Assembly: GCF_003352165.1 (NCBI RefSeq)
Contig: NZ_CP029176.1
Span: forward strand, 1,364,001 to 1,428,000
From: Acidibrevibacterium fodinaquatile
Lineage (GTDB): Bacteria > Pseudomonadota > Alphaproteobacteria > Acetobacterales > Acetobacteraceae
Length of the DNA: 64,000 nucleotides
Direction of reading: 5' to 3'
Under the pieces are notes generated by a model. It was given only the letters and a program-made list of their open reading frames with translations. It made no database searches and was not told the DNA's origin. Below, in pieces: positions 9,009 to 17,213 of the stretch. The position numbers and the translations under genes are program-made. How positions within the stretch are numbered: the stretch's first letter is position 1; every line of letters begins with the position of its first letter.

Positions 9009-10517
9009 ATGCCGCGCGTCCCGCTCTCCCTCTCCCGCGCGCGCCGCCGCGGCCGGTCGCCGGTTTTCATCGCGCCATTGCTGGGGATGCTCCTCGCCGC
9101 GGCGCCGGTTTGGGCGCAATCGATACCGACCACCGGGCCCGCCGCCGCGAGCGGCACGGCGCCGGTGGCGGGCGATGCCGGGCCGGATTTCTTCACCGGC
9201 CTCTTCTCGCCCTCACGCAATAATCTGCTGCTCGACATGGATGGCCTGCGCACCTCGCTCGGCAATGTCGGCATTTCGTTCGGCCTCCAGGAAACCAGCG
9301 AGGTGCTCGGCAACGTCACCGGCGGCGTCCATACCGGCGCCGATTATGACGGCATGACCGAGATGAGCGTCGGGCTCGATACGCAAAAAGCGTTCGGCTG
9401 GGTCGGCGGGATTTTCAATGTCAGCGCGCTGCAGATTCACGGCCGCAATCTCAGCACCGACAATCTCGATGTCCTCCAACAGGCGAGCGGGATTGAGGCG
9501 GACCGTTCGACCCGCCTTTGGGAAATGTGGTACCAGCAATCGTTTTTCGAAGGCGCGACGGATATCAAGATCGGCCAGCAAAGCATCGATCAGGAATTCA
9601 TGGTCAGCCAATATTCCTCAACGGTGTTCATGAATATGATGATGGGCTGGCCGATGCTGCCGTCCGCTGACATGTATGCCGGCGGGCCGGCCTACCCGCT
9701 CGCCTCGCTCGGCGTGCGGCTGCGTGCCCAGCCGACGCATGCGATCACCGTGCTCGCTGGCGTGTTCGACGACAATCCGGCCGGCGGCTCGTTCTATAAC
9801 GACTCCCAGGTGCGGGGCGCCGAGGCTTGGGGCGGCGCGTTCAATCTCAATACCGGCGCGCTCTGGATCGCCGAGCTGCAATACGCCGTCAATCAGCCAG
9901 CCCTCGGGGACATGGTTTCGCCCGACCAGTCCCCCGGCCTACCCGGCACCTATAAGATCGGCTTCTGGTATGATTCCGGCTCCTTCCCCGATCAGGAATA
10001 CGACACGCTCGGCGTCCCGCTCGCAAGCCCGGCGAGCAACGGCGATCCCTTGATGCGTCGCGGCAATGAGAGCCTCTACGCGCTTGCCGATCAGATGGTC
10101 TGGCGATCGAGCCCGGAAAGCCCGCGTTCGGTGGGCGTTTTCGCGCGCGCCATGGTGGCGCCGCCCGATCGCAACCAGATTTCCGCGAGCTACGATGGCG
10201 GTCTCGTCGTCAAAGACCCGCTGCCCGGGCGCGACAACGACAATTTCGGCCTCGGTTTCGGCGTCGCAAAGGTCAGCTCGGCGCTGGCCAATTATGACAA
10301 CGAGGTTGCCTATTACACCAATCGCTACGATCCCGCCCAAGGCATCGAGACCTTCCTCGAAGCGACGTATCAATATCAAATCGCGCCGTGGTGGCTGGTG
10401 CAGCCCGATTTCCAGTATTTCTTCAACCCCAGCGGCGGCATCCCGAACCCGCTCGAGCCCACGCGGCGCATCGCCAATGAAGCGGTGTTCGGCCTGCGCA
10501 CCGTGATCACGTTCTGA
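9009..10517 (+). CDS. OprB-type carbohydrate-selective porin
   Basis: A 502-residue outer-membrane protein. It has a basic N-region, a hydrophobic stretch and the AAAPVWAQ cleavage region near residue 38. The mature barrel has OprB traits: NNLLLDMDGLRTSLGNVGIS near the start, SALQIHGRNLS, a TDIKIGQQSIDQEFM strand, and a C-terminal FGLRTVITF. OprB porins admit monosaccharides and are abundant in acetic acid bacteria. It is monocistronic and convergent with the Hyf-like operon, 6 bp from its last gene. The substrate cannot be inferred. Confidence 0.85.
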   Translation: MPRVPLSLSRARRRGRSPVFIAPLLGMLLAAAPVWAQSIPTTGPAAASGTAPVAGDAGPDFFTGLFSPSRNNLLLDMDGLRTSLGNVGISFGLQETSEVLGNVTGGVHTGADYDGMTEMSVGLDTQKAFGWVGGIFNVSALQIHGRNLSTDNLDVLQQASGIEADRSTRLWEMWYQQSFFEGATDIKIGQQSIDQEFMVSQYSSTVFMNMMMGWPMLPSADMYAGGPAYPLASLGVRLRAQPTHAITVLAGVFDDNPAGGSFYNDSQVRGAEAWGGAFNLNTGALWIAELQYAVNQPALGDMVSPDQSPGLPGTYKIGFWYDSGSFPDQEYDTLGVPLASPASNGDPLMRRGNESLYALADQMVWRSSPESPRSVGVFARAMVAPPDRNQISASYDGGLVVKDPLPGRDNDNFGLGFGVAKVSSALANYDNEVAYYTNRYDPAQGIETFLEATYQYQIAPWWLVQPDFQYFFNPSGGIPNPLEPTRRIANEAVFGLRTVITF

Positions 10518-10523
10518 GCCGGC

Positions 10524-11972
10524 TCAGAGATCGGCGCCCGCGGCGCCGGCGCCGAAAGAGGCGCGGATCAGCCGCCAATCGCCGCGCTCGGCGCCGGAAA
10601 ACGCGGCAATCAGTGCCGCCTCGTTTCGCCAGAACGGATCGCAGGGGAAAGCCTCGGCGATCAACCCGCCGCGGATCGCAAGAAAATGCCAGATTTCACC
10701 CGCCGGCCCCTCGGTGACGCCGAGCCCTTCGCCGCTTTCATGCGAGAGCGCAACGCTGAGCGCACCCGTGGGCAGTGTCGCGAGGAGGTGGCGGACAAGC
10801 GTGACGCTGAGCCCGATTTCGGCGACCCTTAGCGCCGCGCGCGCCAAGGCATCGCCGGTAAGGCGAGTCGGGGCCACAAAATCGAGCCGCTCATAGGGCG
10901 GATAACCCGGGCTGCGCCGCGCGTCCTCGCTCTGGCCGCCGGCGCGTGCGACCAATCCGACCCCGGCGCCGCGCACCACGCCGCGCCCGGCGAGCGCCGC
11001 CTCGGGCAGCGAAAACCGCGCCCGCCAGGCCTCGATCCCGGCGAGGGCGGCAAGCAGCGTCTCGCTCCGCGCGGGATCGAGGTCGGCGGCGACCCCACCC
11101 GGCACGACGACATCCATCATCAACCGATGCCCGAACGCCACGGCGAGCGCGGCGCGGAGTGTGGCGAGCGCATCGCACGTCGCCGCCGCCCGCCGCATCG
11201 CACCGGCCTCGCGGAGGAGATCGGCGAGGTCTGAGAGATGGGTTCCGATCCGCTCGAGTTCCGCCATGACGGCGCGGAGAGCGGTGGCGCGGGGCGGAAT
11301 GGTGAGCCCGAGCGCGGCCTCGGCGGCGGCGGCGAAGGCGATGCTATGCGCAACCGTCGCCTCCCCCGCCAGCCGTGCCGCAAAACGCGCCGCGACGCGC
11401 GCCGGCTTGCCGCGCATCAAGCTGATCTGGCCTTTATGGCCATAGCCGGCGCGCCGCGCTGCCGCGGCGATGCGGGTGCCGTCGAGACGAAAACGCCAAT
11501 GCTCGAGCGGGGTGAAGGGCGGCCCGGCGGGCCCGTTCGGCCATTGCTCGCCGGCGGCCTCGGCGAAAAATTCCGGCCAGTCGGCCGCCATCGGCGCCGG
11601 CCCGGGGGCTGGCGCGAGCGGGATGGAGAGCGGCCAGACCCCGTGATCGAGCCGCTTTTCCGTGCCTGCCACGCTCTCCGCCTTCTGTCCCCAGAGATCG
11701 GCGATGGCGGCCTCGAACCCCGCCGCCTCCGGCCAGCGCCGGCTGAGCGTCGCATAGCGCCCGTCCGTCAGGGGGGCGGCGACCGGCATGATCGTGCCGT
11801 CGCCGCAACGAAACACCGCGCGCACGCCGTCCGCCTCGGCCCAGAGCGCGAGCAGCGCGAGATCGCCCGCTCCTGCCGCGAGAGACCGCCAGCCAGCGGC
11901 ATCCAAGCGCCGCCACGGCCAGGGGCGGAGTGCGGCATCGCGCGGCGCCGCGTCCAGAAGGGCGCGGCTCAT
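10524..11972 (-). CDS. HyfG/EhrL-like large subunit without Ni-binding cysteines
   Basis: The 482-residue protein resembles the NuoC-NuoD-type large subunit of group 4 hydrogenase-like complexes. A NuoC-like region (ATLSRRWPEAAGFEAAIADL near residue 73, LDHGVWPL near 107) precedes a NuoD-like region (GYGHKGQISLMRGKP, then AVMAELERIGTHLSDLADLL and FGHRLMMDVVVPGGVAADL). The N-terminal CxxC nickel motif is replaced by ARLAGEATVAHS near residue 197, and the C-terminal DPCxxC motif is absent (the protein ends ASFGAGAAGADL). Loss of both motifs is known in Ehr complexes, so hydrogenase activity is not expected. Its ATG overlaps the preceding stop by 4 nt. Confidence 0.7.
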   Translation of the reverse strand: MSRALLDAAPRDAALRPWPWRRLDAAGWRSLAAGAGDLALLALWAEADGVRAVFRCGDGTIMPVAAPLTDGRYATLSRRWPEAAGFEAAIADLWGQKAESVAGTEKRLDHGVWPLSIPLAPAPGPAPMAADWPEFFAEAAGEQWPNGPAGPPFTPLEHWRFRLDGTRIAAAARRAGYGHKGQISLMRGKPARVAARFAARLAGEATVAHSIAFAAAAEAALGLTIPPRATALRAVMAELERIGTHLSDLADLLREAGAMRRAAATCDALATLRAALAVAFGHRLMMDVVVPGGVAADLDPARSETLLAALAGIEAWRARFSLPEAALAGRGVVRGAGVGLVARAGGQSEDARRSPGYPPYERLDFVAPTRLTGDALARAALRVAEIGLSVTLVRHLLATLPTGALSVALSHESGEGLGVTEGPAGEIWHFLAIRGGLIAEAFPCDPFWRNEAALIAAFSGAERGDWRLIRASFGAGAAGADL

Positions 11973-12847
11973 ATCAGCGGCGCTTGCGCGAGCAGGGCGG
12001 CGAGCGCCGCGCAGATTGTCGCGACCGTGAGCGCGGGGGAAAGCAGCCGCGACGCCGGCGGCCGGGCCGGGCGGAGCCAGGCGAGCAGCCCGGCGGCCAC
12101 CGCCATTTTCACGAGCCAGAGGAGGAGCCCGATCCCGGCGGCGAGGAGACCCTGGCCTTCGCCGGCGATGCCGAAAGGCACCAGGAGGGCCGCGACCAGG
12201 CTCAGCGCCCCGAGTTGGGTGAGGGCGGTGGTGGCGAGCGCCATCGTCCGTGCCCGGCCGCCGCTCTCCGCCGCCGCCGCCGTCGGCGCCGCCCGCGCGA
12301 TCGCGGCGAGCGCGATGGCGGCGAGCAGGCGCGGCGCGAGTGGCGACGCGACACCGCCCGGTGTTGCGATGGCGTTCAGCATGACGCCGCCGCCAAGTTG
12401 CGCCAACGCCCAAAAGGTGAGGAAAAGCGCGGGGCTGGCTGCGCAGAAAAACCCGAGGATCCGCCCCGCCGCGATCCCTCCCGCCATCGTCCCCGCCGCC
12501 ATAAGCGAAAGCAGCGGCAGGATCGCCGCCAACGCGAGCAGCGCGACCACCAGCGGCAAGGAGGCGAAGGGCGCGGTCGCGAGGGCGGTGGTGAAGGTCG
12601 GGATGAGGGCGGCGGCGAGGATGGCGGCGGCGAGGCCGGCGGCGATGGCAGCATCAGCAAACGCGGAAACCCCGGAGAGACGCACCTGCTCGGCCCGCCA
12701 GAGCGCCCACCAGAGCCGCCAGATCGCGAGCGGCGCCGGCATTGGCGCGCGGTCACGAAGCGCCGCCGCCATCGCCAGAAGCCAGGCGAAACCGGGTGCC
12801 GCGGCCAGCATCAGCGCGAGATTGAGCGCCGTCGCGATCAGCCGCAT
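11969..12847 (-). CDS. HyfC/NuoH-like membrane subunit, divergent
   Basis: A 292-residue polytopic membrane protein, with about seven to eight hydrophobic segments. Its order and the early loop APMPAPLAIWRLWWALWRAE resemble the HyfC/HycD branch of NuoH. The conserved acidic loop of that family (a PVDNPxTHLELTM-type segment followed by EYSG) is reduced to PTAAAAESGGRARTMAL, so the usual quinone and proton pathway residues are missing. The gene overlaps the stop of the preceding HyfB-like gene by 10 nt and the next gene by 4 nt, so the three are surely co-translated. Confidence 0.6.
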   Translation of the reverse strand: MRLIATALNLALMLAAAPGFAWLLAMAAALRDRAPMPAPLAIWRLWWALWRAEQVRLSGVSAFADAAIAAGLAAAILAAALIPTFTTALATAPFASLPLVVALLALAAILPLLSLMAAGTMAGGIAAGRILGFFCAASPALFLTFWALAQLGGGVMLNAIATPGGVASPLAPRLLAAIALAAIARAAPTAAAAESGGRARTMALATTALTQLGALSLVAALLVPFGIAGEGQGLLAAGIGLLLWLVKMAVAAGLLAWLRPARPPASRLLSPALTVATICAALAALLAQAPLI

Positions 12848-14577
12848 GGCGGCGCCCGCCAGGCGTCCCGCGCCGCCCGCCATGCCGCGCGCGGCCGCCG
12901 CAGCCGGCGCGCCAGTATCACCAGGCCGAGTTTGGCGGCGGCGCGCAGTTCGGCGCCGAACGCGCCGGGGGCGATCGTCGTCACCGGGTCACCGAACGGG
13001 AGCCAGCCCGGCAACGGCCCATACCCTTCCTCCCAGACCCGCGCGACGAGCCGCGCGCCCCGGCCGGTGGCTGCCCAAAGCAGGGCCGTGAGGAAAAGCA
13101 GCAACGCCGCGCAGGCGGGAGCGGCGATCATCGAGGTCGGCGTTGCGGCATCGCCGGCAACCAAGGTCGGCATCGCCGAGGCGATCAGCCGCGCGGCAAT
13201 CCCCGGAACCAAGCCGAACAGCGCGAGCGCGGCCGCGAGCACGGCGAGCGATGACCGCTCCCGCCCGGCGAGATCGGCCGCCGCCGAGGCTCGCGGGCTT
13301 CGCGGCGGGCCGAGAAAGCCCAAGCCGAAGAGCCGGAGCGCGGCGAAGCCGCCGAGCGCGAAAAGAAGCCCGGCAAGCGCGACCAGGGCGGCGAGAAAGA
13401 CGCTGCCAAGCCCGCTCGCGGGCAGGCGGAGCAGCGCCGTCATCGCCAGTGGTCCGCCGAGAAGCCCGGGGCCAAACGGCAGCGCCACGCTCAGCGCGAG
13501 GCCGGCCAGCGCCGCCGCGCGTGGCATCGGCGCGAGGAGGCCGCCGAGCCGCGCAAGCTGCCGGCTGCCGGCCTCACGCGTCACCGCGCGCGCGAGCAGC
13601 AGCAGCAGCGGCCCCGCGAGTGCGCTCAGCAGCGCGAGCGCGAGAAAGGCGGCGACCGCATCCCGCCCCGGCGCCGCGAGATCGGCGCGCCGCGCCCAAA
13701 TGGCGATGCCGAGCGCGAACAGGCTCTCGCCGAGCAGCAGCGGCACGAAAGCGGCGACGATGACGGCGATATCTTCGGCCCATGCCGCAGCAGCGGCGGC
13801 GCTCAGCGCACCGGCAAGCCCAAGCCCGAGCGCCAGCGCCGCGATCGGGCCGGCGGCGCCGAGCGCGAGAAGATCACCAAGGAAACGCGCCGCGAGATAG
13901 GCCACCGTCGGCGCCAGGGCGGCGGCGAGCAGAGCGCCGTTTTCCGCCGTCGCCAGAACACGCGGACGAAAGAGGGGGGCGCCAAGAAGCCCGGCGCCGA
14001 GCACAACGAGCCCGGCGACCGAGCCGCTCGCCGCCGCCGGCAAGGCCAGCGCGCGCATGGCGACGAAGGCGGGGTTGGGCGTGCCATCGGGAAGGGGGGG
14101 CGCGAGGGCGGCGAGCACGAGCAACCACGCGAGCCACGCCGCCATCGGGAAAAAGCGCGACGTTGCGAGGAGGCGCGTCGCGGCGCCGAGCGCGAGCGCA
14201 AGACCGGCGAGCAGGGCATAAGCGTCGCCGGCGAGGATGACGTTCAACAGCCCGGCGAACAGCAGCCCCGCCGCTGCCGGCCGCGCCGGCGCCGCGACCC
14301 GCAGCACTGTGGCGAAGGGGAGGCAGAGCGCGAGCAGAAACAGCCGGGAAAGCCCGTCGAGCCGCAGCAGCGGGTGAAATCCCGGCAGGCCGAACGGCAG
14401 CGCCAGGGCGCCGGCCGGCTCTCCGAGCAGGAGAGAGAGAAGCGCGACCACGGCGCCGGCGAGCGGAACCAGCCAGAGCCGCGCTGCCAGCGGCGCGCGC
14501 AGCCGGGGCAGCGCCGCCAGCCCCGATCCCGCGATGAGCGGCGCCATGAGGAGCGTGAAAAAACCCAGCGCCAGCAT
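12838..14577 (-). CDS. HyfB/MrpD-like membrane subunit, divergent
   Basis: A 579-residue, very hydrophobic Ala/Leu-rich protein with about 14 transmembrane segments, matching the HyfB/NuoL/MrpD antiporter-like family in length and position. The pumping residues of the family seem absent. The segment GDAYALLAGLALALGAATRL stands where TM5 normally has a glutamate, and VLGAGLLGAPLFRPRVLA stands where TM7 has the KAG lysine. It starts 24 bp after nudC with a GGAGG upstream. An alternative is a diverged transporter, but the following NuoH-like and NuoCD-like genes support the Hyf assignment. Confidence 0.6.
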   Translation of the reverse strand: MLALGFFTLLMAPLIAGSGLAALPRLRAPLAARLWLVPLAGAVVALLSLLLGEPAGALALPFGLPGFHPLLRLDGLSRLFLLALCLPFATVLRVAAPARPAAAGLLFAGLLNVILAGDAYALLAGLALALGAATRLLATSRFFPMAAWLAWLLVLAALAPPLPDGTPNPAFVAMRALALPAAASGSVAGLVVLGAGLLGAPLFRPRVLATAENGALLAAALAPTVAYLAARFLGDLLALGAAGPIAALALGLGLAGALSAAAAAAWAEDIAVIVAAFVPLLLGESLFALGIAIWARRADLAAPGRDAVAAFLALALLSALAGPLLLLLARAVTREAGSRQLARLGGLLAPMPRAAALAGLALSVALPFGPGLLGGPLAMTALLRLPASGLGSVFLAALVALAGLLFALGGFAALRLFGLGFLGPPRSPRASAAADLAGRERSSLAVLAAALALFGLVPGIAARLIASAMPTLVAGDAATPTSMIAAPACAALLLFLTALLWAATGRGARLVARVWEEGYGPLPGWLPFGDPVTTIAPGAFGAELRAAAKLGLVILARRLRRPRAAWRAARDAWRAPPCG

Positions 14578-14601
14578 CCGACGGTGTTTTCCTCCCGGTT
14601 G

Positions 14602-15531
14602 TCAGCCGCTTTCCAGCCAGTCCTCGATTAGCCGCCGTGCGATACTGTCGCCGCGTGGCAGGCGAAAGCCGAGCGCCTTGTGGTTGCGGATGTCGGCGCG
14701 GGAGAACCACCGTGCATCGCTCAGCTCAGCGGGGTCGAGCACGATCTCGGTGCTTTGCGCCGCGGCGTAAAAGCCGAGCATGAGGGAGGCGGGAAACGGC
14801 CAGGGCTGGCTGGAATGATAGGTCACGGCGCCGACGCGCACGCCGGTTTCCTCGAACACCTCGCGCGCCACCGCTTCCTCGAGGCTTTCGCCGGGCTCGA
14901 CGAAGCCGGCGAGCGTCGAATACATCTCGGGCACCGGAAAGCGCGGCGAATGGCCGAGCAACGCGGCATCGCCCTGCACCACCAGCATGATCACGGCGGG
15001 ATCGGTGCGGGGGAAATGCGGCGTCTCGCAGCGCGTGCAGACGAGGGTGTTGCCACCGCTTCGCGCCTCGCACGCCGCACCGCAGACGCCACAAAAACGA
15101 TGCCGCGCGCGCCAGTGGAGAAGGCCGCGGGCATGGGCGAGGATCGCCGCCTCGGCCTCGGGTAACGCGCCGGCGGCGGCGCGGAGATCGGCAAAGCGCG
15201 CAGTTTCGCCGAACGCAGGCGCGTCGAAGGCGGGCGGCGCTTCGGCGGCGCCGCAATCGATCGCGAAGACCGGCCGCTCCTGCCACAGGCCGAGAAACGC
15301 CCAGGGTGCGTCAACGCGCCAGGGATCGGCCTCGGCGCCAGCAAGAAAAACCCCGCGCACCGCCTCCGCCTCGCCGGCGAGCAGGCTCTGGCCGCGCCAG
15401 ACCGGAACGAAGAGACTGTCGGGCGATTCGCGCGCGGCGGCGAGGAACGCGGCATCCTCCCGCCGCGCGCTCGCGCGGTCGAGCGGGCTTGCGCTGTAGG
15501 GGTTGGGGCGACGGGCGCGGATCGGGATCAC
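14602..15531 (-). CDS. nudC: NAD+ diphosphatase / NADH pyrophosphatase NudC
   Basis: A Nudix hydrolase of 309 residues that cleaves NAD(H) to NMN(H) and AMP and, in studied bacteria, removes NAD caps from RNA. It has a four-Cys zinc ribbon (CGVCGAAC and CTRCETPHFPRTDP), a Nudix box GFVEPGESLEEAVAREVFEE and the NudC-specific SQPWPFPASLM. The start codon is GTG at 15531, with TGAGGAAAC upstream. It is the first gene of the run that continues into the Hyf-like genes. Confidence 0.93.
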   Translation of the reverse strand: MIPIRARRPNPYSASPLDRASARREDAAFLAAARESPDSLFVPVWRGQSLLAGEAEAVRGVFLAGAEADPWRVDAPWAFLGLWQERPVFAIDCGAAEAPPAFDAPAFGETARFADLRAAAGALPEAEAAILAHARGLLHWRARHRFCGVCGAACEARSGGNTLVCTRCETPHFPRTDPAVIMLVVQGDAALLGHSPRFPVPEMYSTLAGFVEPGESLEEAVAREVFEETGVRVGAVTYHSSQPWPFPASLMLGFYAAAQSTEIVLDPAELSDARWFSRADIRNHKALGFRLPRGDSIARRLIEDWLESG

Positions 15532-15868
15532 GTTTCCTCACGGTCGATGGCCGGCAAAGCGTGCCACGCCCCCGCCGGCGCGGCAACCCGCGTGGAAGAA
15601 TCTCCTCTTGCGAAGCGCGCGTGCTATGTGTATGTGTAGCTACGTTTTATATCAACAAAGACGGAGTGCTTGCTGCTCGCAAACGGATGCATGAGAGATC
15701 ACGAGTTGAAATGATTTGTTTGAAACCATTGATGAGGCTCGTTCCCCCCTTCGAGGATGGCTATGACCCTTCATTCGGGATTTGGAACTTCCGATTGCCT
15801 TGGCTCAATCTCTGTATGATACCCAATATAATTTCCTAAAATAGGACATTATCAAATAGGACATTATC
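15532..15868. other. AT-rich intergenic spacer upstream of brnTA
   Basis: These 337 bp hold no gene I can support. From about 15600 the base composition drops well below the window average and stays low through brnT, which suggests acquired DNA. The only structured element is the tandem repeat at its right end. Confidence 0.5.
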
Positions 15869-15869
15869 A
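15840..15869 (+). promoter_or_regulatory. Two tandem 15-bp repeats overlapping the brnT ribosome-binding site
   Basis: AATAGGACATTATCA occurs twice without a gap; the last base of the second copy is the A of the brnT ATG. The AGGA of the second copy is at proper distance to be the Shine-Dalgarno sequence. BrnT-BrnA operons are autoregulated by DNA binding of BrnA, so this is a plausible operator; that role is inference. Confidence 0.45.
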
Positions 15870-16186
15870 TGGAGTGGGACGATTTCGAGTGGGATGAAAA
15901 TAAGCGGAACGCCAATATCGAGAAGCATGGGCTTGATTTTCGTGATGCCATTTGGGTTCTTGATGGCCCGTATCTTAAGTATCCAGCTAAAGAAGGTAAT
16001 GGAGAGCAGCGTTGGATCGCCATCGGCATGCTCGACGACATTGCTGTTGCTATTATCTGCACCATGCGAGGGCCTGCGCTTCGTGTCATCTCGATGCGGA
16101 GAGCGCGAAAAAATGAAAGAAAGCACTACGACACGTATTTCGGCCGAGGCGCTGCGGAAAGCGGATCGCAACGAAAGCCGGACTGA
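15869..16186 (+). CDS. brnT: BrnT family toxin (RelE-like ribonuclease)
   Basis: A 105-residue protein with the BrnT signature FEWDENKRNANIEKHGLDF at the N-terminus and RVISMRRARKNERKHYD near residue 72. In studied pairs BrnT is an RNase toxin neutralised by BrnA. The C-terminus runs about ten residues beyond the usual end and overlaps brnA by 74 nt in another frame. Base composition is more AT-rich than the neighbours, consistent with transfer. Confidence 0.9.
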   Translation: MEWDDFEWDENKRNANIEKHGLDFRDAIWVLDGPYLKYPAKEGNGEQRWIAIGMLDDIAVAIICTMRGPALRVISMRRARKNERKHYDTYFGRGAAESGSQRKPD

Positions 16187-16454
16187 CAGGGAACGCCTCC
16201 GCCGTATGACGGAGAGCGAACTCGAAGAATCCATCGCCAGCGATCCCGATTGGAACCGGGTTCCGCAGGATTGGTATCTGAAGGCGCAAGCGGTGATGCC
16301 GACGCCGAAAAAACTGGTGTCCGTGCGGCTGGATGCCGATCTGCTCGCGTGGTTCAAAGGCCTGGGCAGGGGTTATCAGACGCGCATGAACGCCGTTCTG
16401 CGGTCGTTCATGGACGAGGAAAAGAAGCGGGGCGCGGGCGGCCGTTCGCGGTGA
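16113..16454 (+). CDS. brnA: BrnA family antitoxin
   Basis: The 113-residue partner of BrnT. The C-terminal ribbon-helix-helix-like region KKLVSVRLDADLLAWFKGLG followed by YQTRMNAVLRSFM is the diagnostic BrnA motif. The N-terminal half is charged and probably disordered, for toxin wrapping. Translation starts inside brnT (ATG at 16113), so the two are coupled. The antitoxin probably dimerises on the repeats upstream of brnT. Confidence 0.9.
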   Translation: MKESTTTRISAEALRKADRNESRTDRERLRRMTESELEESIASDPDWNRVPQDWYLKAQAVMPTPKKLVSVRLDADLLAWFKGLGRGYQTRMNAVLRSFMDEEKKRGAGGRSR

Positions 16455-16477
16455 TGGCCAGGAACAAAGGCCGCTGA

Positions 16478-17116
16478 TCACCCCTCGCAGCCGCTTTGCG
16501 GGCTGGTCTGGAGCATGGCGAAGAATTCGCGGCGGGTGGCCGCGTCGTCGCGGAAGGCGCCGAGCATGCGGCTCGTGGTCATCGTCACGCCGGGCTTGTG
16601 GACGCCGCGCGTGGTCATGCATTGATGCGCCGCCTCGATCACCACCGCGACGCCGCGCGGCTCCAGCACCTCATTGATGACATTGGCGATCTGCGCCGTG
16701 AGCTTCTCCTGGATCTGCAGCCGCTTGCCATAGGCCTCGACGACGCGGGCGAGCTTGCTGATGCCGACCACGCGCCGGTCGGGCAGATAGCCGACATGGA
16801 CGCGCCCGATGATCGGCGCCATGTGATGCTCGCACACACTTTCGAGGCGAATGTTACGGAGCAGCACGATCTCGTCATATCCCTCGACCTCCTCGAAGGT
16901 GCGGGCGAGTAGCGCGACCGGGTCGGTCGCGTAGCCGGCGAAGAATTCCTCATAGGCGCGCACGACGCGCGACGGCGTGTCACGCAGCCCCTCGCGCCCG
17001 GGATCGTCGCCCGCCCAGCGCAGCAGCGTGCGCACCGCCGCCTCCGCCTGCCGGCGAGAAGGCCGGTCGGAGACCGGCTTGGCACGGAGTTTCGCTGCGT
17101 TCGTTATGCTATCCAC
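16478..17116 (-). CDS. folE: GTP cyclohydrolase I FolE
   Basis: A 212-residue enzyme converting GTP to 7,8-dihydroneopterin triphosphate, the first step of folate synthesis. Zinc ligands are visible in [11 protein letters not shown] and [11 protein letters not shown], with substrate-binding [15 protein letters not shown] between. The frame is open far upstream, but the conserved part begins at a GTG ([13 protein letters not shown]) at 17116 with an AGGA box before it. It is monocistronic, convergent with brnTA. Confidence 0.93.
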   Translation of the reverse strand: MDSITNAAKLRAKPVSDRPSRRQAEAAVRTLLRWAGDDPGREGLRDTPSRVVRAYEEFFAGYATDPVALLARTFEEVEGYDEIVLLRNIRLESVCEHHMAPIIGRVHVGYLPDRRVVGISKLARVVEAYGKRLQIQEKLTAQIANVINEVLEPRGVAVVIEAAHQCMTTRGVHKPGVTMTTSRMLGAFRDDAATRREFFAMLQTSPQSGCEG

Positions 17117-17213
17117 GCGCTGGTCATCCTCTTTCCCCAACGGCGCCGGCCGCCTTCGCGGCCAATGCCCCCATTGATGAGATATGGCGCCGGATGCGCA
17201 GGCCGCAAGCCGC

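Noticed and set aside
11238-13900. Two long plus-strand open frames (617 and 656 codons) opposite the Hyf-like genes
   Set aside because: Composition is Arg/Ala/Pro-rich low-complexity with no recognisable domain; they mirror third-position G+C of the minus-strand genes, which have clear membrane-protein patterns.
15306-15839. Plus-strand frame running from antisense nudC into the AT-rich spacer
   Set aside because: Its first half is antisense to nudC and the second half has no motif; no credible start in the spacer.
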